DNA from: Acidobacteriota bacterium
Lineage (GTDB): Bacteria; Acidobacteriota; Terriglobia; Acidiferrales; UBA7541
Direction: 5' to 3'
NCBI GenBank assembly: GCA_018268785.1
Contig: JAFDVY010000010.1
Coordinates: 1 to 52,947, forward strand
Length of the DNA: 52,947 nucleotides
Part shown: positions 42,108 to 50,478 of the stretch, in pieces
How the letters are laid out: the number at the start of each line of letters is the position of its first letter
Numbering within the stretch: position 1 is the stretch's first letter
Made by a program: the position numbers and the translations under genes
The notes under the pieces: model-generated
The model's input: the letters and a program-made list of their open reading frames with translations, nothing else
Told to the model about the DNA's origin: nothing
Databases searched by the model: none

Positions 42108-42214
42108 TTATTGCAATTAAGATGCGAAGCTGTGTACCTTTCCAGACTACTTGGCATCTAACGCTTCACGGCTCATCGAAATTCTCTTTGATTTGGGCCT
42201 GACTGAGGACCTCT

Positions 42215-44635
42215 ATGGCTGACAAACGCAATGCAGTCCCAGATACACTGCCGATCCTTCCCGTGCGGGATACCGTACTCTTCCCAGGCGCGATTCTACC
42301 GCTGACCGTGGGGCGCGAGAGCTCGCTGGCTCTTGTTAGCTCGCTTGTGGATGAAGACAAGTATTTGGGTGTGGTCGCGCAGCTCGATCCACGAATTGAA
42401 GATCCTGCCGCTGCCGACCTTCATAAAGTTGGAACATTCGCGAAGGTTCATAAGACCGTAAAGATGCCGAACGGCAACGTGGTCATCTTTCTGGAAGGAA
42501 TTCAGCGCATCCAGGTGATGGAACTGATCGGGCTGCGCCCATTCCTCCAAGCGCAAGTCGAAGCTCTGCCCGATGTGGCAGGCGAACAAGACAATGAGCT
42601 TGAGGCGCTGCAACGCAATGCGCAGGATTTATTCCGCGATGTGGTGAGCCGGTCGCCGCAGCTCTCGGACGACTTGCAGACTGCTGCATCCAACATCGAC
42701 GACGCGGGCCGCTTGACGGACTTTGTTTCCGGCAATTTGCCGTCGCTCTCGACGCTCGTGCGGCAGGAGTTGTTGGAAACCTCGAACGTTCGGAAGCGTC
42801 TTGAGACGCTGATTCGCGAACTCTCGAAGGAGCTGGAGGTACTCGAACTGCGCTCGAAGATTCACGAGCAGGTTCAAGAGCAGGTCAGCCAGAACCAGCG
42901 CGAATACTTGTTGCGCGAGCAGTTGAAGGCGATTCAGAAGGAACTGGGTGAAGTCGACGACTCTGCGCAAGAGATCGACGAACTGCGCAAGAAGGTCGAA
43001 GAGGCCCAGATGACCGCGGAAGCCAAAAAAGAGTGCGACCGCGAGCTGAAGCGCCTGGCAAAGATGACTCCGGCTTCTGCGGAATACATGGTCACGCGCA
43101 CGTACCTCGAATGGATGACATCGCTGCCGTGGAGCAAGTCTTCGGGGGCAACGGAAATTGACATTCCGAAAGCACAGACCATCCTGAACGAGGACCACTA
43201 CGACCTGGAAAAGGTGAAAGAGCGCATCCTCGATTATCTTGCGGTGAAGAAACTGCAGCCCGGCATGAAAGGCCCGATTCTGTGCTTTGTGGGGCCTCCA
43301 GGGGTCGGCAAGACTTCGCTCGGCAAATCGATCGCGCGGGCGCTTGGACGCAAATTCGTGCGCATTGCGCTCGGCGGAATGCACGATGAAGCCGAAATCC
43401 GAGGCCATCGCCGGACGTACATCGGCGCATTGCCGGGGCAGATCATTCAGGGCATCAAGCGCTCAGAGACCAACGACCCCGTCTTGATGCTGGACGAGGT
43501 GGACAAGCTCGGCCGCGACTTCCGCGGCGATCCTTCGGCGGCATTGATGGAAGTGCTCGATCCGGAACAGAACGCAACGTTCCGCGACCATTATCTGGAC
43601 GTTCCGTTCGATTTGTCGAAAGTCACGTTCATCGCGACGGCAAACTGGATGGATCCGATTCCGGAACCGCTGCGCGACCGCATGGAGATCATCGAACTGC
43701 CCGGCTATACGGGAGAAGAGAAGCTCCACATCGCACACAAATACCTGATCCCGAAGCAAACCACGGAACACGGTCTGAAAATCGGCGAACAGATCGAGTT
43801 TACCGACGCGGGATTGCAGGAAATCATCCACAGCTTCACGCGCGAGGCCGGCGTTCGCAATCTGGAGCGCGAAATCGGCACCATCACACGAAAGCAGGCA
43901 CGGCGCATTGCCGAAGGCAAGACGGACAAGATGATTGTCACTCCGGAAATCGTCCGCGAATTCCTGGGCGTGCCGAAGTTCCGAGCCGAGCGCGAGATTG
44001 ACGAACGGACAAAGCAGCCGGGCGTTTCGGTCGGCCTTGTCTGGACTCCAGTGGGCGGCGACATCGTCTTCATCGAAGCGAGCCGCATGCGCGGAGGCAA
44101 GAGCTTTACCAAGACTGGGCATCTAGGCGAAGTCATGCAGGAATCGATGACCGCGGCGTTGACCTGGGTTCGCTCCAACGCGGAGCGCTACGGGATCGAT
44201 CCAAACTTCTTCCAGAAGCACGACATTCACATTCACGTACCTTCGGGGGCGGTTCAGAAGGACGGTCCTTCCGCGGGCGCCGCGATGGTAACGGCGCTGG
44301 TGAGCTTGCTCACTGGGCGTCCGGTCAAAAATCGGCTGGCGATGACCGGAGAAATGACGCTGTCCGGAGTCGTGCTCCCGGTCGGCGGCATCAAGGAAAA
44401 AGTGCTGGGCGCAAAGCGCGCGGGAGTGAAACAGGTTCTGCTTCCGGCGGACAACGAGCCGAACGCGAAGGCGGATCTTCCGCCCGAACTGCTCGGCGAT
44501 CTGAAAATCACCTACGTTCACACACTGGACGAAGTGCTGGAGCACGCTCTCGAAAAGGAGAGCGTGGCTCCGCCGATCGTTCCGCAAGCGGCTCCGAAGC
44601 AAAAACGGGCGGAAACTCCGCGGGCCATCCACTAA
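42215..44635 (+). CDS. lon: ATP-dependent Lon protease
   Basis: Lon degrades damaged and regulatory proteins in the cytoplasm. The 806-residue protein has the N-terminal substrate-binding domain (LPILPVRDTVLFPGAILPL), a coiled region (QREYLLREQLKAIQKELGE), and an AAA+ module with Walker A GPPGVGKT (360-367). The protease domain has catalytic S686 in GPSAGAAM and K729 in GGIKEKVLGAKRAG. Length and motif order are those of bacterial LonA. GAGG lies 6 bases before the ATG. An AT-rich upstream region with an inverted repeat may carry regulation, and a strong terminator follows. Confidence 0.98.
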   Translation: MADKRNAVPDTLPILPVRDTVLFPGAILPLTVGRESSLALVSSLVDEDKYLGVVAQLDPRIEDPAAADLHKVGTFAKVHKTVKMPNGNVVIFLEGIQRIQVMELIGLRPFLQAQVEALPDVAGEQDNELEALQRNAQDLFRDVVSRSPQLSDDLQTAASNIDDAGRLTDFVSGNLPSLSTLVRQELLETSNVRKRLETLIRELSKELEVLELRSKIHEQVQEQVSQNQREYLLREQLKAIQKELGEVDDSAQEIDELRKKVEEAQMTAEAKKECDRELKRLAKMTPASAEYMVTRTYLEWMTSLPWSKSSGATEIDIPKAQTILNEDHYDLEKVKERILDYLAVKKLQPGMKGPILCFVGPPGVGKTSLGKSIARALGRKFVRIALGGMHDEAEIRGHRRTYIGALPGQIIQGIKRSETNDPVLMLDEVDKLGRDFRGDPSAALMEVLDPEQNATFRDHYLDVPFDLSKVTFIATANWMDPIPEPLRDRMEIIELPGYTGEEKLHIAHKYLIPKQTTEHGLKIGEQIEFTDAGLQEIIHSFTREAGVRNLEREIGTITRKQARRIAEGKTDKMIVTPEIVREFLGVPKFRAEREIDERTKQPGVSVGLVWTPVGGDIVFIEASRMRGGKSFTKTGHLGEVMQESMTAALTWVRSNAERYGIDPNFFQKHDIHIHVPSGAVQKDGPSAGAAMVTALVSLLTGRPVKNRLAMTGEMTLSGVVLPVGGIKEKVLGAKRAGVKQVLLPADNEPNAKADLPPELLGDLKITYVHTLDEVLEHALEKESVAPPIVPQAAPKQKRAETPRAIH

Positions 44636-44659
44636 GTTTGGTAGCGCACAGTTTCAAAG

Positions 44660-44689
44660 GGAAGGCCGGACTATCCGGCCTTCCTTTTT
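44660..44689 (+). terminator. Rho-independent terminator of lon
   Basis: An 11-bp stem (44660-44670 with 44674-44684, arms GGAAGGCCGGA and TCCGGCCTTCC) with a 3-base loop is followed by five T. It starts 25 bases after the lon stop. Confidence 0.93.
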
Positions 44690-44760
44690 GTTGCTATTCG
44701 GTCAAACACCAAAATCAATCTGCAAGCGCCCTTCGCGCCGGAATCAAATAGACTGTTGTC

Positions 44761-44904
44761 ATGCAGCGCAAGGTCTTCTGGCTCGCCTTTGGCGCGCTTG
44801 GCCTGCTGGCCGATTTCACGCTCCCCTTCTGGTGGGCGCTTGTTGCGACTATCCCCGCCGGTATGGCCGCCTGGTGGATCGCATACCGCTCCGATTGGTT
44901 CTAA
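44761..44904 (+). CDS. Small membrane protein, 47 residues
   Basis: A short frame from ATG 44761 to TAA 44902-44904 encodes a 47-residue hydrophobic protein. It starts MQRKVFWLAFGALGLLADFT and ends with a basic RSDWF, with a tryptophan-rich hydrophobic middle (LPFWWALVATIPAGMAAWW) that fits one or two membrane passes. Third codon positions are mostly G or C, as in neighbouring genes. It lies between the lon terminator and the M48 protease gene. No strong Shine-Dalgarno is visible and I do not recognise the family, so it is a candidate only. Confidence 0.5.
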   Translation: MQRKVFWLAFGALGLLADFTLPFWWALVATIPAGMAAWWIAYRSDWF

Positions 44905-45001
44905 CGTCGCCGCCCAGCACCACAATCGCTAACCCAGCCAAGAGCTTGTCGGATATACTTTCGCAACTTTCCCTGAATTTCCCAGTTGTACGGAGGAAAT
45001 G

Positions 45002-46336
45002 ATGCGTAAATTCATGGGCCTCCTGCTCCTTCTGTGTGTGCTTTCGGGTACTGCGGCTACGGCTCAGTCTGGCCAGATTCCTCCCTCCTCTTCTCAAACT
45101 TCCACCGCGGAAAAAATAACCCCGCAGCCGCCAGCAAAGAAGTTCACCGGTTATTCGCTTTCTCCCGAACTCTACAAGAAATCCAAGAGACTCGCGGCAA
45201 TCCGCTTCAGCTTTCGAATATTCAGTTTCCTGTTTTCGCTTTTCGCGCTTTGGCTGATTCTCCGGCTCAAATGGTCTGCACAATTTCGCGATTGGGCGGA
45301 GCGCACCTCACGAAATCGCACGCTGCAGGCCCTGATCTTCGCGCCGCTTTTCGCAATAACTTACAGCCTGCTTGAACTGCCGCTCGATCTTTTCAACGAA
45401 TCGCTATTCAAACGCTACGGTATCTCGGTCCAGCCCTGGAGCGCATGGACGGCCGATTGGCTCAAGGGACTTCTCCTGACCGTCATTTTCGGCACTTTGC
45501 TCATACGGATCTTATTTGCGGTCATTCGCAGTAGTCCGCAGCGCTGGTGGTTCTATTTCTGGATTATTTCCATACCCATCTCGCTAGCGATTTTCTTCGT
45601 ACAGCCGCTTGTGATCGACCCCATGTTCAGCAAATTCGAGCCGCTTGCCACAAAAGCTCCCGCTTTGATTCCGCAGCTCGAACGCCTTACGGTGCGCGGC
45701 GGAATGCCGATTCCTCCGGAAAGAATGTTCTGGATGCTCGCCAGCGACAAGACGATTTTCACCAACGCATACGTCACCGGCTTCGGCGCAACGAAGCGCG
45801 TGGTCATCTGGGATACGACCATCGATAAGGAAACAACCGACGGTATCTTATTGATGTTTGGTCACGAAATGGGCCACTACGCGCTGAACCATGTACCCAA
45901 GGAACTGGCGTTCAGTTCACTCTTGGTCTTCTTCTTGCTTTATGTCACCTACCTCTCGATTGGCTGGCTGCTCGCGCGCGGCGGTGCAAAGTGGGCGCTT
46001 CGCGGCCTGGACGATTGGGCAGCGTTGCCCGCGCTACTCCTGGTCGTCACTTTCTTCGGGTTTTTTGCCATGGTGCTGGCCACCAATGTCAGCCGCTTTT
46101 ACGAAAATCAGGCGGACGTTTACAGCCTCGAAGTAACTCATGGCTACGTTTCCGATCCCGGACAGGCTTGCGCGGCTTCGTATCAGATGTATGGGGAACA
46201 AGTCTTCGCCGAACCCGATCCGAATCCAATCAATGTTTTTATGTTCTACGATCATCCGCCGGTCGCGGAACGCGTTCAACTCTGCCTGACTTACGATCCG
46301 TGGTCTAAAGGTGAATCACCGCAATTCGTGAAATAA
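45002..46336 (+). CDS. M48 family zinc metalloprotease (Ste24/CAAX protease-like)
   Basis: The 444-residue membrane protease has a signal peptide or first helix (LLLLCVLSGTAATAQ), several membrane segments and the zinc motif HEMGH (288-292). A third-ligand region FYENQADVYSLEV follows. A C-terminal part with DHPPVAERVQLC is typical of Ste24-type M48 proteases. Such enzymes cleave membrane proteins or prenylated peptides; bacterial substrates are mostly unknown. Two ATG codons are adjacent (44999 and 45002); GGAGG is 5 bases before the second, which I prefer. Confidence 0.9.
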   Translation: MRKFMGLLLLLCVLSGTAATAQSGQIPPSSSQTSTAEKITPQPPAKKFTGYSLSPELYKKSKRLAAIRFSFRIFSFLFSLFALWLILRLKWSAQFRDWAERTSRNRTLQALIFAPLFAITYSLLELPLDLFNESLFKRYGISVQPWSAWTADWLKGLLLTVIFGTLLIRILFAVIRSSPQRWWFYFWIISIPISLAIFFVQPLVIDPMFSKFEPLATKAPALIPQLERLTVRGGMPIPPERMFWMLASDKTIFTNAYVTGFGATKRVVIWDTTIDKETTDGILLMFGHEMGHYALNHVPKELAFSSLLVFFLLYVTYLSIGWLLARGGAKWALRGLDDWAALPALLLVVTFFGFFAMVLATNVSRFYENQADVYSLEVTHGYVSDPGQACAASYQMYGEQVFAEPDPNPINVFMFYDHPPVAERVQLCLTYDPWSKGESPQFVK

Positions 46337-46386
46337 CCTTGGCGGAAGCGGGAGGCGCGCATCTCCTGCTACCATGAATTTCAGCG

Positions 46387-46989
46387 ATGCCAAGCGCACC
46401 TCCATTCCCGATTCCCAATGCCAACGATCTGGCGGCAAAACTGTCGCAAGCTCTGGCGCAAGAGAGAGTCGTTCAGCGGTTTGTCGATTCGTACGTCGTG
46501 GAAAACAGCCGCCACGCGCTGCAGGTCCACGCATCGCTCTATCGCGATCTGCTTGCGCTCTTGCAGCGGGAAGCGCTACTCGCCGCAACCGTGAGCCTAA
46601 TCGCTCGCATCAACGAAGGCCCGGCGACTGCAAAGAAGCCGGCACCACTCACTCGCAAAGAAGCCGCTCTTTTTCGCAAGAAATTTCTGATCGCCCTAGC
46701 GCACGAAAAAAAGTGGCACGCTGGAACGGCGCTCGACTTTCAAAACGACCTGCAAATTTACGAAGACGTGCTTTCCCGTAGCGCGGGCGCAAAACGCGGT
46801 CGCAAGCCATTCGAATCCGCGCACCATCCGTTTGTGGATCGCTGCGCCTTCGTGCTCGATTCTTCATTTATGGAAAAAGCGCGGGTAGCCGCGACGCGTG
46901 CGCTCATTGAAATTGAAGACCTGGCCGGTCACATCGTGGAGCAATCGCGGCACAACGCAGCTCCACCCATCATCGTCAGAAAATCCTGA
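46387..46989 (+). CDS. Hypothetical protein, 200 residues
   Basis: I do not recognise this family. The protein is largely helical, charged and Ala-rich, with no signal peptide or membrane helix. It contains HALQVHASLYRDLLALLQREALL, TRKEAALFRKKFLIALAHEKKWH and a C-terminal helix EKARVAATRALIEIEDLAG. It begins 50 bases after the M48 protease and may share its transcript. The stop at 46987-46989 overlaps a small inverted repeat. The frame of the broken kinase on the opposite strand runs through its last 126 bases, but the sense coding here looks genuine. Confidence 0.68.
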   Translation: MPSAPPFPIPNANDLAAKLSQALAQERVVQRFVDSYVVENSRHALQVHASLYRDLLALLQREALLAATVSLIARINEGPATAKKPAPLTRKEAALFRKKFLIALAHEKKWHAGTALDFQNDLQIYEDVLSRSAGAKRGRKPFESAHHPFVDRCAFVLDSSFMEKARVAATRALIEIEDLAGHIVEQSRHNAAPPIIVRKS

Positions 46990-47035
46990 ACGAACGTTCA
47001 GTTTTCCAATAATTTCCCGCTGAAAACGGGTTTTC
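46986..47035. repeat. Two adjacent inverted repeats at the kinase break
   Basis: CTGAACG/CGTTCAG (46986-47001, 2-base centre) and GAAAAC/GTTTTC (47022-47035, 2-base centre) lie side by side. The first overlaps the stop of the 200-residue gene; the second ends exactly where kinase homology stops. They may be a weak terminator or the scar of a deletion. Confidence 0.5.
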
Positions 47036-47433
47036 TGAACCACACCCTTGTGGTGAGCTGCTGCGAGCCCCGCACAAATCTGCCGCGCCACTTCAATCGC
47101 CTTGTCTTGGGGAAGCCGTCCGATACGGCGAATCAGCGACGCAAGATCTTCGCCGTCCACAAACTCCATGGTAAGAAACGTGACGCCGTCCACTTCGCCG
47201 ATATCGAACATGCGGCAGACGTTCGGATGCGCAACCTGGCGTGCAATCCGTACTTCCGAATGAAAACGTTGGAGCGCCCCACCATCTTGCGAAAGGCTCT
47301 GCGGCAAAAACTTGATCGCCACCGTCTGGCTCAGCTTCAAATCTTCGGCGCGGTAGACTTCGCCCATTCCTCCTCGGCCGGCAAGCGCGACGATACGATA
47401 GCGGCCTTCGAGCAGCGTACCGGGAGCAAATCG

Positions 47434-47445
47434 CCCCCCCCCCCC
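47434..47445. repeat. C12 homopolymer in the broken kinase gene
   Basis: Twelve consecutive C (G on the coding strand) encode glycines 81-84 of the kinase linker. Tracts of this length are prone to slippage during replication and to sequencing error. Confidence 0.9.
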
Positions 47446-47730
47446 GCCAATCGCGTCCGAACTGGACGAGGAGGTGCCGGTAGGATGGGAAACCGGTTTC
47501 GAAGTGCGCGGCTGGCTCACACCGGGTGTCTTGGCAACCGGAGTCTGCGGCGCGACCGTCTCGCCGTCTAGGCCAGGCCCACCTCCCGCAAACGTCGCGC
47601 CGGAGTCATGGCTCGCACTAGAACCACACGTCGCACAGAACTTCGCCGTTTCGGGAACTGTCGAACCGCATTGGGAGCAGAACATGAGAGGGCAAATTCT
47701 ACCACCGGTCGTTCATGCCGCGCCGCGGTA

Positions 47731-48078
47731 CTACTTGGGGAGAGGCTCAAGCAGGACGGCTGTACCGTATGCCAATACCTCCGTCACGCCCTGCATGACT
47801 TCGGTCGCGTCATAGCGGAATCCAACAACTCCGTTCGCGCCATGCGCCGCGGCGTGCATCAACAAAAGTTCGTACGCTTCGCCGCGCGTCTTTTCGCAAA
47901 GCTCAGTAAGAATCGTGATGTTGCCTCCCACGATCGTTTGCAGGGCGGCGCCCAGATTACCGATCACGCTCCGCGAACGAACGATGATCCCGCGGACCAC
48001 GCCGAAATTCCGAACGATGCGGTATCCGGGAAGCTCCATCGCCGTCGTCACCATCGAGGAATCCACTCGCCCAGCCAT
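47731..48078 (-). CDS. YbjQ/UPF0145 family protein
   Basis: The 115-residue protein matches the YbjQ family. It has TTAMELPGYRIVRNFGVVRGI near the N-terminus, RSVIGNLGAALQTIVGGNI, and HAAAHGANGVVGFRYDATEV. Family members form pentameric beta-rich rings sometimes described as heavy-metal-binding; function is not established. I start at the ATG at 48078, where AAGGAG lies 9 bases upstream and the length fits the family. It lies between the broken kinase and a divergent glycosyltransferase. Confidence 0.88.
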   Translation of the reverse strand: MAGRVDSSMVTTAMELPGYRIVRNFGVVRGIIVRSRSVIGNLGAALQTIVGGNITILTELCEKTRGEAYELLLMHAAAHGANGVVGFRYDATEVMQGVTEVLAYGTAVLLEPLPK

Positions 48079-48195
48079 AGTCAAATTCTCCTTTGCGTTG
48101 CCGTCAAAGTGCCCTATTTGCAACGTTTACCGCTGCGATTCTACCCGTTACATGCTTCGTGCGCGAGTCCTGTCGCTTTGTTATTCTCGCCTTGC

Positions 48196-49392
48196 GTGGA
48201 ACTACTTTTCGATATTCTGGCAACCGTCCAGATTCTGCTTGGACTCTACCTTGTTTGGCAGGGTGTGCTCTGGCTGACCTATGCCAAGCGCCGCACGCTG
48301 ATGGACCCAGGCTTCTACGCGCCGCGCACCGCCGTAATCTGCCCCTGCCGCGGCCTGGAACAACACCTCGAACGCAATCTCGTGGCTCTTACGGAATTCG
48401 ATCATCAAAATTACGAAGTCTTCTTCGTCCTCGCTTCAGAATCCGATCCTGCCGCTTCCACGGTTCGCCGAGTGGCTTCGCAATCCCGTGTCAAGGCCAG
48501 CGTCCTCTTTGCCGGAAAGCCGGAAGGTCGCGGCGAAAAAGTGAACAATCTGATTCACGCCGTCGGCCAGCTCCCGGCGGAAATAGAAGCCCTCGTTTTC
48601 GTCGATTCCGATGGCCGCCCGGGTAAATCCTGGCTTCGGCACATGGTCGCCCCTCTTAACGACGCTCGTTACGGCGCGGCAACTACCATGCGCTGGCTCA
48701 TCCCCAACCACAACAATTTCCCCACGATGCTTTTGACCGCATGGAACGCACCCATTGTGACCATGCTTGGTGAAAAATCGGACAATTTCTGCTGGGGCGG
48801 CGGCACCTCAATCCGGAGGACAGTCTTCGAACAGAGCGGCGTTCTGGACGAGTGGCAGCATTCCGTGAGCGATGACTACTCCATGACCAATGCTCTTGAA
48901 CGCTCCGGCAAGCCGATTCTGTTTCTCCCGGAATGTCTCACCGTTTCGTTTGTGGACACAAAATTTGACGGACTGCTCGAATTCACCAATCGGCAAATCC
49001 TGATTACCAAGGTCTATGCGCAGAAGATGTGGGGCATTGCCTTTGCGACCCATACCCTCTTCTGTCTCACCTTCGTCCTGGGGCTCATCCTCTCGCTTGG
49101 CGATCTCTTTTCTGGGCTACCGTCTTTACACCTGCTCGGACTAACATTTCTTCCGCTTCTTCTTGCATCCATGCGCAGCGCCCTTCGCGTCCTCGCGGTG
49201 GCCGACCTTCTCCCCGCCTATAAGTCCCAGATCAATGCCCAGTCGTGGATCTACATCACGATTGGCGTCTTTATCCCCTTCCTCTACCTCTGGAACTTCC
49301 TTAACTCGCTCATTTCGCGCCAGATTAGATGGCGCGGCATCCGATATGAACTGGTGTCGCAATCAGAAACGCGAATCCTTACCCCTCTTTAG
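48196..49392 (+). CDS. Family 2 glycosyltransferase, ceramide glucosyltransferase/HpnI-like
   Basis: The 398-residue protein has an N-terminal membrane helix (about 6-28), a GT2 catalytic domain and C-terminal membrane helices (about 280-375). The catalytic domain has PCRGLEQHLERNL, the metal-binding FVDSDG (D137, D139) and the acidic HSVSDDYSM. NRQILITKVYAQ stands where processive enzymes carry QxxRW. This layout is that of GT21 ceramide glucosyltransferases and hopanoid HpnI enzymes, which glycosylate membrane lipids. The start is GTG 48196; the longer frame upstream crosses other genes. No hopanoid gene is adjacent, so the acceptor lipid is unknown. Confidence 0.85.
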   Translation: MELLFDILATVQILLGLYLVWQGVLWLTYAKRRTLMDPGFYAPRTAVICPCRGLEQHLERNLVALTEFDHQNYEVFFVLASESDPAASTVRRVASQSRVKASVLFAGKPEGRGEKVNNLIHAVGQLPAEIEALVFVDSDGRPGKSWLRHMVAPLNDARYGAATTMRWLIPNHNNFPTMLLTAWNAPIVTMLGEKSDNFCWGGGTSIRRTVFEQSGVLDEWQHSVSDDYSMTNALERSGKPILFLPECLTVSFVDTKFDGLLEFTNRQILITKVYAQKMWGIAFATHTLFCLTFVLGLILSLGDLFSGLPSLHLLGLTFLPLLLASMRSALRVLAVADLLPAYKSQINAQSWIYITIGVFIPFLYLWNFLNSLISRQIRWRGIRYELVSQSETRILTPL

Positions 49393-49753
49393 TCGCGCCG
49401 AAATCTGAGTAATTCCGGAAATTTTTTCCCGCAGCGTGCAATTCCTACAATGGCGTTGGGGAGCTGTGGAAAAACTTTGCACACAAGTGCCACAATTTGA
49501 GCGGTTTGCGGGCGCGCTTTCTGGCTAGAAAAATGCACCGTCGGTACTAGTTCGGTGGAACGGACTCAGGCGTAACCTCCTTCTCTCGCCTATCCATTCC
49601 CGGGGAGCACGCTACGACTACGCCCAACAGTCGCAGCTTCAGTTAGAAAATCGAAAGCTATGCGAGACGCGAGCTGCACCCGCTCTGCCGCGTACCGCTT
49701 TATTTTTTCGCAGGCTTCGTCCATGCGTCGAGGCTGGATTGGGAGGATCCAAG
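49393..49753. other. Intergenic region upstream of the LuxR-type regulator
   Basis: The 361 bases contain no convincing gene. They hold the 15-mer GTACTAGTTCGGTGG (49544-49558) shared with the PilZ upstream region and should carry the regulator promoter. Confidence 0.5.
49544..49558 (+). promoter_or_regulatory. GTACTAGTTCGGTGG element upstream of the LuxR-type regulator
   Basis: Identical to 24831-24845 upstream of a PilZ gene. It lies about 195 bases before the GTG start at 49754. Possible shared operator or promoter part; tentative. Confidence 0.3.
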
Positions 49754-50398
49754 GTGAAGGTCATCCGCAGAACGCAGTCGATTTCGTCGCTTGTTGCCGC
49801 TCAGCCGTCCAAGCTCCACCAAACGTTTCTTTTTTGCGAAAAGCAGTCGGGCGCCGCTCATTTCCAGGTAAATGCCGATTCAAGCGGCAACTTGCCGCTT
49901 GAACAAGCCGCATGCCTTCTGGCGATGCATTGTATGGTGCGCGGACAGTCCCCAGAAGACTATGTCGTCATGGCCGAAGTCGAGAGCAGCTTCACAATGG
50001 GCCTTCAGGAAAAAGCCCAGCAACTGCTCCAAGCGGGCCAAGCCGTAAAGAGTGAAATCAAGGTCACTCGCCGCGAAGAAGAAGTTCTCCGTGGCATTCT
50101 CCGCGGCCATGCCAACAAGGAAATCGCGGGGAATCTCAACCTTTCCGAACGCACCGTTAAATTCCACGTGTCCTCTTTGCTTTCGAAGTTCCGCGTTCGT
50201 GGCCGGATGGAACTTGTTCGCGAAGCTTCCCGCTTCTCCAATTGGGCGCCTCCTCAGAAACCCGTAATCTCCGTCCCAGCGCCGCGCGAGATTCATCCTC
50301 TACCTGCCCGCGCACAGCGGGTTGCACACTCTCATCCGGTTTTTGCGGTTACGAATGCAAAACCGGCCGTAGGCGGAAAACTGCAACTCTCGGTTTAG
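49754..50398 (+). CDS. LuxR-type helix-turn-helix transcriptional regulator
   Basis: The 214-residue protein ends with a LuxR/FixJ DNA-binding domain (about 104-157) containing TRREEEVLRGILRG, NKEIAGNLNLSERTVKFHVS and LLSKFRVRGRMEL. The first 100 residues show no receiver domain or autoinducer motif and I do not recognise them; the signal, if any, is unknown. I place the start at GTG 49754 because GGAGG lies 6 bases upstream. The C-terminal 50 residues are Pro/Ala-rich and probably disordered. It converges with the superoxide dismutase gene across a bidirectional terminator. Confidence 0.87.
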   Translation: MKVIRRTQSISSLVAAQPSKLHQTFLFCEKQSGAAHFQVNADSSGNLPLEQAACLLAMHCMVRGQSPEDYVVMAEVESSFTMGLQEKAQQLLQAGQAVKSEIKVTRREEEVLRGILRGHANKEIAGNLNLSERTVKFHVSSLLSKFRVRGRMELVREASRFSNWAPPQKPVISVPAPREIHPLPARAQRVAHSHPVFAVTNAKPAVGGKLQLSV

Positions 50399-50413
50399 AT
50401 TTAGCTTCTCTCC

Positions 50414-50456
50414 AAAAGCAAAAGCCCGGAAGTTTTCTTCCGGGCTTTTGCTTTTT
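50414..50456. terminator. Bidirectional rho-independent terminator
   Basis: A perfect 14-bp stem (50418-50431 with 50438-50451, arms starting GCAAAAGCCC) has a 6-base loop. Five T follow on the plus strand and four T on the minus strand. It serves both the LuxR-type gene and the convergent sod gene. Confidence 0.93.
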
Positions 50457-50478
50457 ATGTTCGTGTATCGCTCCGGGC

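Larger units (their letters stand above)
46864..47685 (-). pseudogene. Truncated zinc-ribbon Ser/Thr protein kinase
   Basis: The N-terminus has a zinc ribbon (C3, C6, C17, C20 in CSQCG and CATCG). A Ser/Thr-rich linker with a glycine run (80-84) follows, then the start of a Hanks-type kinase: glycine loop GRGGMGEV (103-110), ATP lysine K125, C-helix E144 and FVDGED. Similarity stops at AAAHHKGVV (residue 216), just where HRDLKPAN should follow. The remaining 57 residues are antisense to the neighbouring 200-residue gene and contain no kinase motif. The catalytic loop, DFG and activation segment are missing, so it cannot phosphorylate. A 12-G tract in the linker could also shift the frame. It is probably a deletion remnant, possibly still expressed. 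Confidence 0.75.

Noticed and set aside
42629..43408. A 259-codon minus-strand frame inside lon
   Set aside because: Lon is unambiguous on the plus strand; the antisense protein is Phe/Arg-rich with no motif.
47608..48195. The 196-codon N-terminal extension of the GT2 glycosyltransferase
   Set aside because: It is antisense to the ybjQ and kinase genes and Arg-rich; the GTG at 48196 begins the membrane helix.
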